A stretch of 63,246 nt of DNA from Cryptosporidium bovis (taxonomy: Eukaryota; Apicomplexa; Conoidasida; Eucoccidiorida; Cryptosporidiidae), in contig VHIT02000023.1 in the NCBI GenBank assembly GCA_009768925.2, positions 1 to 63,246 of the forward strand, given 5' to 3'. Within the stretch, counting starts at the first letter, position 1; every line of letters starts with the position of its first letter. Of this stretch, positions 31,921 through 42,692 are shown piece by piece. The notes beneath the pieces are model-generated. The model had not been told where the DNA came from, did no database searches, and saw only the letters and a program-made list of their open reading frames with translations. Made by a program: the position numbers and the translations under genes.

Positions 31921-34368
31921 ATGGTTGCACAAAGTCCTGATTTATGGGAAAATCAGGGATTTTCAAGGGATATATTGTTAAATCAAGACGATAGCGGTAT
32001 TAGTTGGATGGGAAATGAGGACTGTTTAAACAACATTAAGGACAGTCAATATGATAATTTTAACGACTCAGGTAATGACTTAATAGTTGAGGACTCTCTA
32101 TGTAACAATTTCTATGACTGTTCAGAACTTGATGAAAGTATGCATTGTTATTTAATTAAGGGGCTATTGGGTGAAACAGTATTAAGAGAAAATGCAACAC
32201 TTGGACTACCAATAGGAAGTAATGAAAAAAGCATGAGAGTTATCGGGAATGATTCTTCGGGTAACAACTTAAATAATAATATAAATGGGAGCGATATGAT
32301 GAATGTAAAAGTTGGTTGTAATGTGGACAATCACGACGATTCTGTAATACACTTTAACACAATAATTAATGATTTAGAAACAAATATTTTTAGTTGTAAT
32401 AATGAAGCAAACAGTCAAGATGAAGCTGGAGATGTTTTTATGAGTAAGCAACAAATTGAAAGTAATAATTGTTACGATGAAAATAACGATGTTATTCAAT
32501 CTTCCATTATTTTCAATATGCAAAAAAATACTAATAACAATTCAGATTCACCTCTAAGGTCTACATTGTCATCAACAAGTAATATTCATATGTCTTCACC
32601 GTTATCAAGATCATCTTTGTCACAATCCCAAAATCACTCTATTTTATCACCTTCAGTCTGTTCAAACTCTCCATTCCAAGCGAATATAAATCAGCCTTGC
32701 AGTTCAAATAATAGCTACGAATTATCTTCGTCTTCATATGAATTGGATAATTCACAGAAGAAGATCAGAATGATAGATCCAGAGAATTGCATTAAAATGG
32801 GAATATTGGATGTCGATATTCAAGAAAGTGAGTTTGATTTAATTTCAAATCAAACTGGTATAAACGAATATGAATTCAATAATAACAATTTAAATACTCC
32901 AAATATTGGAAATAATAGCGGAAATATTGGAGACAATGTCTACAATCAAGGAAATTACTGCCATTCAAACAACTGTCAAGTAACAGAATTGGATTCAAGC
33001 AAAGGAAGAAGGTGGAGTAATAACTCGACAACATCAACTATATCATCAAACTTTTCAACAAATAATGTAAATGGAATAGGAAACAGCATCTCTGGTCAGA
33101 TTATAAACAAAGTTTCCAAAAATGATGTGTTGGAAAATGGAAGGGATATTAACGTCGGTGTTGGAATTGGTGGATCTCTTGGTTTATGTGTCAATAATGT
33201 AGTTAAAAAAGAACAGTTTGAAGAAGTCAGTGGTTGCTATAGAAATATCAGTGAATTAATTGAAAACCCAGTAATAGTTGGAGGTTGTAATACAAATGTT
33301 TCAAATATAACAGACAATAATAATAACAATAATCATTTAAGTAAACACAATAATATTGGTGATGGTATTAAGCTCGGAAGTATTGACGGGAATATTAGCA
33401 ATAATGATGGAATAAACAACAGTAATTATGATATAACACTAATGGAAGAGGATCACTATCAGACTGAAGGTAACATTGAGAATGAATTCTACTTGAATTC
33501 AAACAATTATTTGACTGAGGACGAGAAGTTAAAGCTGAGAAGAAGAGGAAGAAGAAGAAGGCCAGGTAAGTGTGACAGATACTGTTTTCTAATTTGTCAC
33601 TAATAAACAATAATTAACCCTTAAAATAAATTGTTTGATATATTTAGGCGAAATAGAGGCGTGGAAAACTATTATTCCCAGAACAACTGTGGATGAGGCA
33701 GAACATTTTGTCCAAACAAGTCAGTATAGAATGAGGCATGTATATAGAGATCCAAGAGCAGTTAGTTTTGTTTATAGGTAAGTTTTTTTTAGTGAATAGG
33801 TAATGGTGCCGATTTGTACAAAGCAACAAAGTATATTTAAATTAATAGCGGTTTCAAGAATTAATGGAAATTAGAGATAAATGACAAAAAAGAAAAGTTG
33901 GGTACAAGACAAATAATTAAAGAAACAACTCCGGTACCACCCATTTTTATTATTTTTTTATATTAATATTTTTACCTAATTTATAATTAATTTAATATTG
34001 CAGATGTGTTCAACATGTAGACTGTCAATATGAGATGAGAATTTACCTTACTTCTCACGAAACTTGTTATGTACAGCATCGTGGATATCATACAGAAGAA
34101 AAACAAAAATATAAAAGACCAGGTATGTTTAAATAAAAATGATCATAATAATAATGTAAATTAATTTATCCCATATTTAGGTTTACCACAACATACGTTA
34201 CCATTAATCGACGATCTTATAAGAAAAGGTCTTCCACCTAAATCTGTAATTGATCATGCAATACAAATATATCCAGAAGTTGCTGACCAATCTAATATCT
34301 CCGTATTGTATAGGCAAATTACAAATAGACAACAATACATCAGAAAGCGTCAGAGAAACTACGTATAA
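31921..34368 (+). CDS. Asn/Ser-rich protein with putative WRKY-GCM1/FLYWCH-like zinc finger (4 exons)
   Basis: Exons 31921-33565, 33648-33777, 34004-34122 and 34181-34368. Donors GTAAGT, GTAAGT and GTATGT, all acceptors AG, phases 1, 2 and 1; the joined frame is open for 693 residues. Introns are 82, 226 and 58 nt. Residues 1-530 are acidic, Asn/Ser-rich and low complexity, typical of an activation or linker region. A basic run (LRRRGRRRRPG) at the first junction could be a nuclear signal. The folded part is residues about 550-690, encoded by exons 2-4. It contains W-K-T, a Cys-x5-Cys pair (CVQHVDC), a beta-rich stretch, His-x3-His (HRGYH), then helical GLPQHTLPLIDDLIRKGLPP. This C-C-H-H order and the following helices resemble the WRKY-GCM1/FLYWCH superfamily and MULE-transposase DNA-binding regions. 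I call it a putative DNA-binding protein; the family call needs a profile search. Confidence 0.75.
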
Positions 34369-35680
34369 CAGTGATTTATTCATCTTACTTTGTTTATAAG
34401 ATAAAAATAAATAACACTAACTATCCTAACTATTATTAGAGAGATCGCAAGAAATCAACCATTAATACTATTACTAAAACTTAACAATAATAGTAATAGT
34501 TCATCAAAGTTTATTATATTAAGATTGGCGTACTTTACAAAGATAACAAGTCGTTTTTTAATTATAGTTGAAAATAATAGGGAGGAAAAACAACTACAAA
34601 ATGGTGGTATTTCCATATAGTGTCATTATTTTCATTACTAATCTCACATATTAGCTTATTCTTTGTTTCCTCTGAAATGAAATGTGTCCTCGAATTTCTG
34701 TAATTTAACTACCAATTGTATTGTAATACCACCATTTCAACCCACATTATAATTATTATTTCAATGTTATTTAACCTAAAACCCCCATACATACTCACAA
34801 AATACGCAAATAAATACTAAATTTAATTTAACAAAAACTAATCTATAGAAATGTTAGACGAAAAGGTTCGAACGAATCGATATTAATAAAGTGACTAGCT
34901 TTTTTTTAGACAAATATACCTGGCAGAACTAACAAGCATTTTAGAAATGAATGTATACAATTAAACAATTGAAATAATTTATTATATTTAAACATCAAAG
35001 AAAGTTGCTTATATTATAATATCGCATTTTTACATTAGCAACTATTGACGTTCGAACTAAATATTTTGACCCTCATCGGCACATGTAACATCTAAATCAA
35101 CAAATATATAATGTTCAATTACATACATCTTATGATACCTTAACTCCGTAATTTAAAACCTATATATACATACATACGCCAATATATATGTATTACCTTG
35201 CGTTATATTACCTTGCATGCTATTATTCACTATATATTTATTTTTTTAATATGAATCTAACATTTCGCCGTTCCCGCCAATTCATGAGACGTCTCGTCTC
35301 TAGATTGTGTGTATTTAATATAAAATAAATAATAAAAAATGTATATGTAGCAATACATGTAAAACGTAGAAAATAAAGTAATAGGTAAATAAGGAGAGAA
35401 AGAAAAAAGCAATAGCTTGTAAATACCATAAAAGGAAGAATAAGTATCGACAAAAATATAAATATTTGACAAAGTGAAGAGAAGTACAAGAAGAGAAACA
35501 AAACTAAAATAGGAGATCACAAAATAATTGTTAATTGTGGCAAAAAAGAAAAAAGGAGAATAGAATTGAATAAGCTGGGTTTTTTCCCTTTGATTTCCTA
35601 GGTGAACTATCAATAAAGCATATATCAAATAAGATAATAAAGAAAGCTGAGTGAGCGAGTAGTATAATCAAGTATATAAA
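34369..35680. other. Intergenic, 1.3 kb, alveolin promoter
   Basis: AT-rich. GCATGC at 35215-35220 and a perfect E2F site at 35271-35280 precede the alveolin gene. Frames in 35238-35843 on the minus strand are shadows or chance. Confidence 0.6.
35215..35280. promoter_or_regulatory. GCATGC plus E2F site TTCCCGCCAA
   Basis: GCATGC at 35215-35220 and TTCCCGCCAA (reverse of TTGGCGGGAA) at 35271-35280, about 400 bp upstream of the alveolin start. The E2F match is exact. Timing of pellicle-scaffold synthesis with division would fit. Confidence 0.5.
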
Positions 35681-36646
35681 ATGCAAAATCAACAGCAAAA
35701 TGAATACTTTCAGAATAATATTGGGGAGGGAGTAACAGCCACATGGGTAGATCCAGCTCAAGTAGGGCAATTTGATCCAAACTGCTTTCAAAACCAGTCC
35801 CATCCATCTGGTTACTATCGTCTTGAAGTAGATCAAGCCCCATTAATAACAGTACCAGTTGTACAAGAAATTCAAAGAAGAGATAAAATTATTGAGGTGC
35901 CACAAACGATTATCAAAGATAAAATATTACCAAAAATATATCATCAAGAAGTTATACATGAAGTGCCTAAATTAGAAGTTGAAGTGCAAGAAAAAGAAGT
36001 TGAGGTTCCAAACGTAACGGTTGTAGAAAAGGTAGTTGATTTGGAGCACATTGTCGGCTTTAATCCGAAATATGTTCCAACATGGGAGGTCAGAGAAGTA
36101 CCTAAATTAGTACCTAAATTTGTTGGAGAACAGAAAGTATTGTATATTGAAATATCACAAATCCAATATGTAGATAAAGTTACTGAAAAGGAGGTTGTAG
36201 TTGACGTTGTCGATAAGGTTGTACCAAAAGTTGTTGAGATTGAAGAACCTATTGAAGTTATAAGATATAAGTGGAAGGAGGTATACGATGACATTCCAGT
36301 TGTTAAATATATTCCTAAATTCGACGTTGAAGTTGTATGTCCTGCACCAGTTATTGTTCCATATGTACAACCTGAAATTAAGGATCTACCTCCAGTTAAA
36401 GTTACTGTTGGTCCAGATGGTAGGGAAACCAATATGAGTCAGGAGTATTCCATTCCAAATAATTCCGTTCCTTCGCCAAATTCTTTATCTAGTGTAAATT
36501 TGGCACAAGTAAACGACATAAACAGTTCACCATTCCCGCTACCAGAAGGTAGTCAGCCTGTTGAGCAAAGGATGCCTCAATTTATGAAGACTAACAACAT
36601 ACCAGTTAATGTTAGAGTTATGCCACCACACCCAAACAACCAATGA
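35681..36646 (+). CDS. Alveolin (inner membrane complex protein)
   Basis: 321 residues, single exon. Alveolins form the filamentous network under the inner membrane complex of the pellicle. The core, about residues 60-240, is the typical Val/Pro/Glu/Lys/Ile-rich repeat with EKxxEVP-like elements: QRRDKIIEVPQ, HEVPKLEVEVQEKEVEVP, REVPKLVPKFV, DKVTEKEVVVDVVDKVVP, EIEEPIEVI. The flanks are Gln/Asn-rich (N-terminus) and Ser/Asn/Pro-rich (C-terminus). There is no terminal cysteine motif, so membrane attachment is probably indirect. Confidence 0.92.
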   Translation: MQNQQQNEYFQNNIGEGVTATWVDPAQVGQFDPNCFQNQSHPSGYYRLEVDQAPLITVPVVQEIQRRDKIIEVPQTIIKDKILPKIYHQEVIHEVPKLEVEVQEKEVEVPNVTVVEKVVDLEHIVGFNPKYVPTWEVREVPKLVPKFVGEQKVLYIEISQIQYVDKVTEKEVVVDVVDKVVPKVVEIEEPIEVIRYKWKEVYDDIPVVKYIPKFDVEVVCPAPVIVPYVQPEIKDLPPVKVTVGPDGRETNMSQEYSIPNNSVPSPNSLSSVNLAQVNDINSSPFPLPEGSQPVEQRMPQFMKTNNIPVNVRVMPPHPNNQ

Positions 36647-37161
36647 ATTAAGGATAGAGTGGGAAAAGGAAAAATATTGAATATATAATTTTAAAATAGA
36701 AAGATGGAATTAAACGAGAGAATAATAAAGTATTAACAACATACAATTTTAATATCATTGTTTGTACTTTATTTTCCATGTATTAACAAGGCAAAAATAA
36801 GGTCCATTACTTTTTTATTCAATCTTACTTGTAGTCGATAAATAAACCAATAGAAGTGTCATTATAATCATATTTAAACAAAAAATACTTATCAATAATA
36901 TTATCGTCATTTTTTTGTCATTTTTTATTAAATATCGTGTATTTGTATTGGTCTCGTTAGTATCATTATCATTACTGACTAATATGAGCAATAAAAGTAG
37001 TCTTTAGAGTTTACATCTCTGATTCACCATTTAAAAAAAGAAGAGAATTAATTTAGTTGCTAGTGTAAATAAAATATAATAATGATGATATTGCTCATTT
37101 TTATAGCGTTATTGTATGTTACCTGGCTTTTGTTATAAAATATAGCATTTTACACTTAATA
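36647..37161. other. Convergent 3' flanks, 0.5 kb
   Basis: AT-rich spacer between the ends of the alveolin and GSKIP-domain genes. Nothing else seen. Confidence 0.6.
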
Positions 37162-37482
37162 TCAAGTGTTCATAATTTTTGATTCAAAATATCTGAACCA
37201 TGTATCTGGGACAACTGATTGGAATAATGATTCAATTGTTTCATAGTATGATGCAGAATCACTTTCATTTAATTCTCTTATGCCCAAAATCGATATTTCC
37301 AGTTTCAAAAATTCATCATTGGTTACATCAGAATTCAAATTCTCCTTTGATTTGTTTAATATTTGAATTTTTATGATTATTTTGTTTTCTTCTATTTCTT
37401 CTTGAATAACTTTTACCAAGTCACAATAATTATTCCTTATATACTCCAGAACGTCACTTAAAGCTTTAATATTAGGAGTCAT
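37162..37482 (-). CDS. GSKIP-domain (DUF727-like) small protein
   Basis: 106 residues from ATG 37482. The pattern matches the GSK3-interaction protein fold: an N-terminal helix (IKALSDVLEYIRNNY), two strands, the L-x-L-E-I-S-I-L-G-I segment, then Y-Y-E-T-I-E-S-L-F-Q-S-V-V-P aligned with YHETVYSLLDTLSP of GSKIP, and a final helix. The animal protein binds GSK3beta and PKA; a partner here is unknown. Upstream, an acceptor-like TTAG sits 21 nt before the ATG and keeps the frame open, so an extra 5' exon is possible, but no phase-matching donor exon was found. Confidence 0.65.
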   Translation of the reverse strand: MTPNIKALSDVLEYIRNNYCDLVKVIQEEIEENKIIIKIQILNKSKENLNSDVTNDEFLKLEISILGIRELNESDSASYYETIESLFQSVVPDTWFRYFESKIMNT

Positions 37483-38656
37483 GTATTTGTTTGCCTTTTT
37501 TGCCTAATTAAATTAACGAGGAAAATGAGTGAGTTATTTGTAAATTCATAGATATGTATGTATATTTCTTTTATTGCGCTTTAATTATAACCAAAAACTG
37601 ATAAAATTACATGTATTACACAAGAATAACCTACCTTAACTTGATTGAATTCATATTTTACCCGCCAACAACAACGCAATTTGAATGAAAAAGAGTAATC
37701 GCTGTTAGTCCTGCCAAAACACAGCAAGCTTGTTTATAATAAACAAACAAAGAGTCCATTTTTACGTCCAAGTTCAGGACAAAACTTCAAATTACTCAAT
37801 GAGTGAATTGAGCTTATTCAGGTTTAGAGGCGAAATTAGAGTCAATTATTAAAGAAAATATTCCTTAAACAACACCCGCTACTTCTGTTAAATACGATTC
37901 CGTTTCGGTTGAATACATAGTTATTCTTGCATCGTTCTTCTTACACCTGTTTTATTCCATGTTTACTTCATTCATATCTTGTCTCACCTTTGTTTACTTT
38001 AAATGGTCAACATGCACTTTTTTTTTATTTTTAATTAAAAAACAATTACCGCCTAAACACCCCATATGAATAAATACATGTGGAAGAATAACCGGTACTG
38101 GTCAAAAGTAAAAGTAAGTAATAATAATACGTGCCATTGCGCATGCAAAAATAACAATAATGGTGATTAAAGTAATGTAGTAAATGGCATAAGTAGCTAG
38201 AGTAAATTATAGCATATAGTTGGTTACAACTACAATATATTGCATATTAATTTATTTAAAAATCAGAAACAAACTGTCAAGATTGGCAAAAAGGTTCAAC
38301 TCAATTAACGTAAGTTTTTTTACTATTTGGATTAAATTTTAATATTTGCATTTGACTATAATTGTGTCAATACTACCAACTGGATGAATTATTTGGTCTT
38401 AGTCTTGGTTCTTTTTTTTGTATAATTAAGTACAGTCTCTATACAAGAAATAAAAATCGAAAATATATCCTATAAAACAAATATAACTTCTGGTAGTTAA
38501 TAGTATAATGAAAGTTTGAATATGGATGAAAAAATATCAATAACAAAATATTTGCCATTCATTGTAAGTTTGAAATATTATTAAATATTCAAGTGCAAAG
38601 CTCAAAATAGAAGACAATAACATTGATCATTATAAAGTGTTTTCTAATATCCACAA
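37483..38656. other. Divergent intergenic region, 1.17 kb
   Basis: AT-rich. Contains CCCGCCAAC (reverse of an E2F core) at 37661-37669, 179 bp upstream of the GSKIP-domain gene, and GCATGC at 38141-38146, about 510 bp upstream of the palmitoyltransferase. No gene recognised. Confidence 0.55.
37661..37669. promoter_or_regulatory. E2F-like CCCGCCAAC
   Basis: Reverse complement GTTGGCGGG, upstream of the GSKIP-domain gene. Confidence 0.35.
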
Positions 38657-39680
38657 ATGAATATTCAACTCATTTTAAAACATTTGCTGACTTTTTTAAT
38701 AGTTTGTGTTAATTTTGACAGCCGTTCTTTACTTTATATACTTTGCAGTAAGTTGAGTAATGTAATTACTTTAAATATTCGAGGTTAATTTATTTTCAAG
38801 TTCCACCTATTGCCACTTCTGCAATTCGGGATAAACAAATCGTTTAGAGTTGAGTCCAAATACAATGAAGGTAAGTTATGCTTTACTTTGAGTAAAAAAG
38901 ATATTTATTACCATTTCCGGACAAAATGACCTTTTTTTACATTAGGAATAAGAGATGCAATAATAATAAATATATTCTTTATTTTATATGCAATTTCACT
39001 ACTGAAATCATTTCTTACAGATGCAGGAAAAATTCCGGTTACTGAAGAGTGGAGAAATACACCAGACCCAAAACAAATACATGAACGAAAAGATGATGGA
39101 AGATTGAGATTTTGTAAATACGAGTTGGTATACAAACCAGATAGAGCTCATTACTGCCGTCAACTTCAGAGAAATGTGCTAAGGATGGATCACTATTGCC
39201 CATGGTTTGGAAATTGTATTGGCCACTATAACTATAAATATTTCTTTTTGGCATTATTATATGGTTGCATATCACTGGCTTACATGATGTTCACACAGAT
39301 AGGAACACTGTCTAATATTTGGAGCGATATAAATATAACATTTGGGCATTTATATCTAGTCTCACTCGGCACATGTTTTTGTGTTGTATTACTTATAATA
39401 GTGGTACCATTTTTCCTTTTTCATGCCTATATTACATCTAGAAATGAGACGACCATTGAATTTTGCGAAAAAAGAAGTAAAGAAAAGGTAAGTTTGAGTA
39501 AGAAACTTCACAATTCAGTTATTATGCAAATTTTAGAGTTTTACTTACAACCAGGGATTATATAAGAACATTCAAAGCGTTTTTGGAAACAATCCCCTTC
39601 TTTGGTTAATTCCATTTGGGCTTCCTCCAACAGAAGGTCTTTTTTTTCCCATTACGAAAGTAGTTGCTAATCAGATTTAA
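38657..39680 (+). CDS. DHHC-family palmitoyltransferase with DHYC active site (4 exons)
   Basis: S-acyltransferase that attaches palmitate to cytosolic cysteines. Proposed exons: 38657-38761, 38801-38870, 38946-39487 and 39555-39680, giving 280 residues. The last three exons are well supported (GTAAGT donors at 38871 and 39488, AG acceptors at 38944-38945 and 39553-39554, matching phases). The first intron (38762-38800, 39 nt, GTAATT) is unusually short and doubtful, so the N-terminus may differ. Four membrane segments are expected. The Cys-rich domain lies in exon 3: C-K-Y-E-L-V-Y-K-P-D-R-A-H-Y-C, CRQLQRNVLRMDHYCPWFGN, then CIGHYNYKYFF. The catalytic tetrapeptide is DHYC, as in yeast Akr1 and Pfa5. 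The TTxE-like motif reads ETTIEF. The tail after the last intron (NNPLLWLIPFGLPP) matches the family. Confidence 0.85.
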
Positions 39681-40007
39681 TATTGTCCTTGCAATTTGTA
39701 TATTGCATTTACAAATAAGTAAATATTATCCCTTCTTTTTTTTGCCAATTCTTACTCCAAATTAATTCCATTCCTGTATTGTACCAACTCGCGCAAAAAG
39801 GTGATTCTGTTCTAAATATATTCCTAATAAATATGTGTTTGTAATAAAGGATAGTTATTTGTTTTCGTATATAAAAACATTTGAAAAAACTGCAAGTAAA
39901 TGGCAGTGTCTAAATCATAACTAACTTATTTCAAATATATCATTTTTATTTACTTTAATCCGCTATAAATCCCAGACATCCATGCAACATGTACATCAGT
40001 GCATTAC

Positions 40008-40015
40008 TGCATGCA
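40008..40015. promoter_or_regulatory. TGCATGCA inside a longer palindrome
   Basis: CACTGCATGCAGTG-type symmetry is nearly complete around the motif (ACTGCATGCAGT at 40006-40017), about 800 bp upstream of the CC-tailed protein gene. Confidence 0.35.
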
Positions 40016-40423
40016 GTGAATACAAAAAATAAACAAACTTGTACATAAAAGCAAATATGTCAAAAATGTATAACGCAAACGAACAAAAATAAAAATACAT
40101 AAGCTGGAAAACAAACTTATTTCCGACACGTGTGCATAATAAATGCATTATATATACACATCATATTTGTAAATATATTATTGACAATATATTGTTTATT
40201 TGAATCATTTAAGAGGAAAAATAGAATACTTAGAGGTTTGTGGGGCGTTTTTGGTTCAATACTCTGTGCCCCATATCGTCAAAATACATAAGAAAGATGA
40301 TTTAATGAAATTACCGCCTGTATATTATTTATAGCGCCTGAAGTGGAATTACTTGATATATTTATCCACACAAAGGGGATTTAAATTTGAGGTAAAATTA
40401 ATTAAATAATATGAAAAATAAAT

Positions 40424-40436
40424 GGGGGGGGGGGGG
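40424..40436 (+). repeat. Poly-G tract (13 G)
   Basis: A run of 13 G, flanked by AAAT and TTAA, about 380 bp upstream of the CC-tailed protein gene. Such a run is exceptional in DNA this AT-rich. It could be a promoter element or a sequencing-sensitive homopolymer. Confidence 0.9.
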
Positions 40437-40814
40437 TTAAAAGAATAGTTGAGAGTAATAATTCACTTAAATGTAAATGTATATTATATTGCAAATAGCA
40501 TATACTATTTGAGTAAATATTTTTGAATTAAATTAAAAAGGTGAGGGGAGAAAATAGGTGTAAGTATTAATACCTCACACTTTTTTGGTCAAGTTTTTTT
40601 GATCAAGTTAATAAAATAAGTTAAATTTAAGAGTGCGATAAAATAATAAAACATCACAATAAACTCTGGGTTGATTGTTGGTATTATTGACAATATCATA
40701 ACAATTTACTTGATTTTAGAACTTTGTACACAAATAGGTGTATACACAACATAGTGAAATTATAATTGAAAATAAAAGTTATAAATAAAAAAAAGGTATT
40801 TTCAGTATACAATA

Positions 40815-41282
40815 ATGAGTAGTGAGCAGGCAAATTCACAGACGTTGTCTGCAGAGCAACAACAAACTCAGCAAGTTCCTGGTGCACAAATTCAGATGGG
40901 TGTCACTGGCGGAGTCTCTTCTGCAGGACTCCCATACAGTACAAGTATGGGTCAGAATCTAATGTACCAATCTGTTGCTACAAGTGGTAGTGGTTACTTC
41001 TTCCCACAAAATGGGATGGCACCAGGTGCAATTGGAGCAGGAGCCTATACAAGTGTTGGGATGCCGAATATGTATGAAATGGATCCGAATATGTTTGCTG
41101 GAGGTTATGCAGCTCCATATGGTTCGGCAATGGGGAGCAGTTTTTACTTGCCAAATCAATATGGGAGTTCGGGTATGATGGCCATGCCATATACATATGA
41201 CCCATATGGCTTGATTAATCCTGGAATTATCCCTCCTGTTGCAACAAAAACCGTAAAAAAGAAGAGATCAGGATGCTGTTAA
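40815..41282 (+). CDS. Small Gly/Met/Tyr-rich protein with basic Cys-Cys C-terminus
   Basis: 155 residues, single exon. The N-terminus is Gln-rich; residues about 30-135 are Gly/Ala/Met/Tyr/Pro-rich and low in charge (FFPQNGMAPGAIGAGAYTSV and similar). The protein ends in VKKKRSGCC. A polybasic stretch followed by terminal CC suggests palmitoylation, or geranylgeranylation as on Rab proteins, and stable attachment to membrane. There is no signal peptide and no G-domain, so it is not a Rab. It could be a pellicle or inner-membrane-complex-associated protein; this is inference, helped only by the neighbouring alveolin and palmitoyltransferase genes. No family recognised. Confidence 0.8.
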   Translation: MSSEQANSQTLSAEQQQTQQVPGAQIQMGVTGGVSSAGLPYSTSMGQNLMYQSVATSGSGYFFPQNGMAPGAIGAGAYTSVGMPNMYEMDPNMFAGGYAAPYGSAMGSSFYLPNQYGSSGMMAMPYTYDPYGLINPGIIPPVATKTVKKKRSGCC

Positions 41283-41680
41283 GCAAAATATAAAGAAATA
41301 AGTTCTTTTTTTCTTGTTTGTTTTCTTCTTTGTATTTATTTGCAATATAGAAAGTAATATAGAATGAAAACGAGAATGAGATATGACTACATATAGCATT
41401 TAAAATAGGGACAAGACTAATTTACTGCTGCCGCTATAATGTAATGTCAGGATTTTCTCCCTTATTCTCTTAAAAACGTCCTTTGAACTATTTGTTTATT
41501 TGTGGATTAGTAGAAAAAATGCTAAATACTAAGAGTGTCTGGAATTAATGCAGATGCGGAATGTGGTGTGATGCACTGCAAATACAAGTACATATATACG
41601 GGAGGAAAAGGACGAAAAAATTTAGAGACTCAACTAAAAATACACCCTTGCACATAAAGTTTAGTGTGTTAGGGGACAAT
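41283..41680. other. Convergent 3' flanks, 0.4 kb
   Basis: Spacer between the CC-tailed protein and Trs20 gene ends; nothing else recognised. Confidence 0.6.
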
Positions 41681-42302
41681 TCATTGAATTAAAAGCCTTC
41701 TTGCTGCTTGTCTGACTCTAATATCAAAAGAAGGAGTTAAAATAGGTTGGTTTGCATCGTGGAATGGATTCATAAGCACTTTTACATATAAATTTCTAAC
41801 TTCATTAAAGAATTGTCTTATACTTTCACTATTTTTTCCGTGATGTAATAATAAAAACTTCGCGTGTCCAGGAGTTACATATGCTGTTATTTGGGTGTCT
41901 CCTATTTTATATATTGTTCTTAAGTACCTGTAAAATTTAATGCAAAAGTCAGCGATTAATTAATTGAACTTATTGTTATGTTCATAGTCTTCCCCACATT
42001 TTCATAGCAATCACACAATGGAGATGTGTGTGAGAAAACTGAGGGAGAATAAATAAACTAATATATCCGATTAAACGGCCGAAATATGCAAGCAAGTAAT
42101 TCACATAGTAAACTTACAGTGCCGAATTTTTCCATATACTGTCATCCAAAGCATCTAAAGAAGCATGGATGAGCAACTCATCTGCACATCCATTTAAGTC
42201 TGCCTTTCCAGCGTTGTTTGAAAGATCAACCTCATAAAGAGGAGAATCGTTTTTTCCAACTATTGTAAAAATTAAACACTCCATATTTCCTGGAGTTGTC
42301 AT
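41681..42302 (-). CDS. TRAPPC2: TRAPP subunit Trs20/sedlin (2 exons)
   Basis: Longin-fold subunit of the TRAPP tethering complex and Rab exchange factor, acting in ER-Golgi transport. Exons 42302-42118 and 41927-41681; donor GTAAGT at 42117, acceptor AG at 41929-41928, phase 2, intron 190 nt. The spliced protein is 143 residues, as expected (human 140). Exon 1 has the IFTIVGKNDSPLYEVDL strand pair and the LLIHASLDALDDSIW helix (LNQFIAHAALDLVDENMW in human). Exon 2 has ITAYVTPGHAKFLLLHH and VRNLYVKVLMNPFHDANQPI, matching the FVTAGHMRFIMLHD and YIKFSMNPF regions of sedlin. The in-frame sequence upstream of the ATG stays open for 23 codons; sedlin homologues start near this ATG, so I keep it. 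Confidence 0.93.
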
Positions 42303-42692
42303 AACTTTATTTCCTTTCAGCCAATATACTCCTAAACCAATTCCTTTACGATCAACAAGTCTGCTGTTAAGCTATGAATAATATTCTCTCTTATTCTCTT
42401 TATGTTTGTATCTAAATATCATTCTAAACTCTGAATATTTTCCTTTGCTTTTGCCTTCGCTCTCACTCCTTACCTCCTCCCACTCTAAACTTCACTTTCT
42501 CCCAACCCTAGTACAATATCACCTTGTTGCCTCCGCTATAACAAATAGGTATAAAGAAAAGGCAAAATCCAAACTTGAAAATTAAAAATAACCTCTTTGT
42601 ATTATAGAAACGTGTCTGTTATTTTATTTACACTAGTTTTCATGAAATCATAAAATATGGAATGTACCCGCCCAATTTTTTTCCTTTTCAAA
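42303..42692. other. Intergenic, 0.39 kb
   Basis: Between two minus-strand genes; AT-rich with a CT-rich stretch near 42440-42500. An open stretch just upstream of Trs20 (42303-42371) was considered and rejected as coding. Confidence 0.5.

Larger units (their letters stand above)
39681..40814. other. Intergenic, 1.13 kb, with G13 tract
   Basis: AT-rich spacer. Contains TGCATGCA at 40008-40015 and an isolated run of 13 G at 40424-40436. No coding frame recognised. Confidence 0.6.

Noticed and set aside
42303-42371. Open stretch in frame upstream of the Trs20 ATG, preceded by an acceptor-like TAG
   Set aside because: Trs20/sedlin proteins start near the chosen ATG, and the upstream secreted-protein exon is in an incompatible phase. 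It also has its own final exon (42814-42693).
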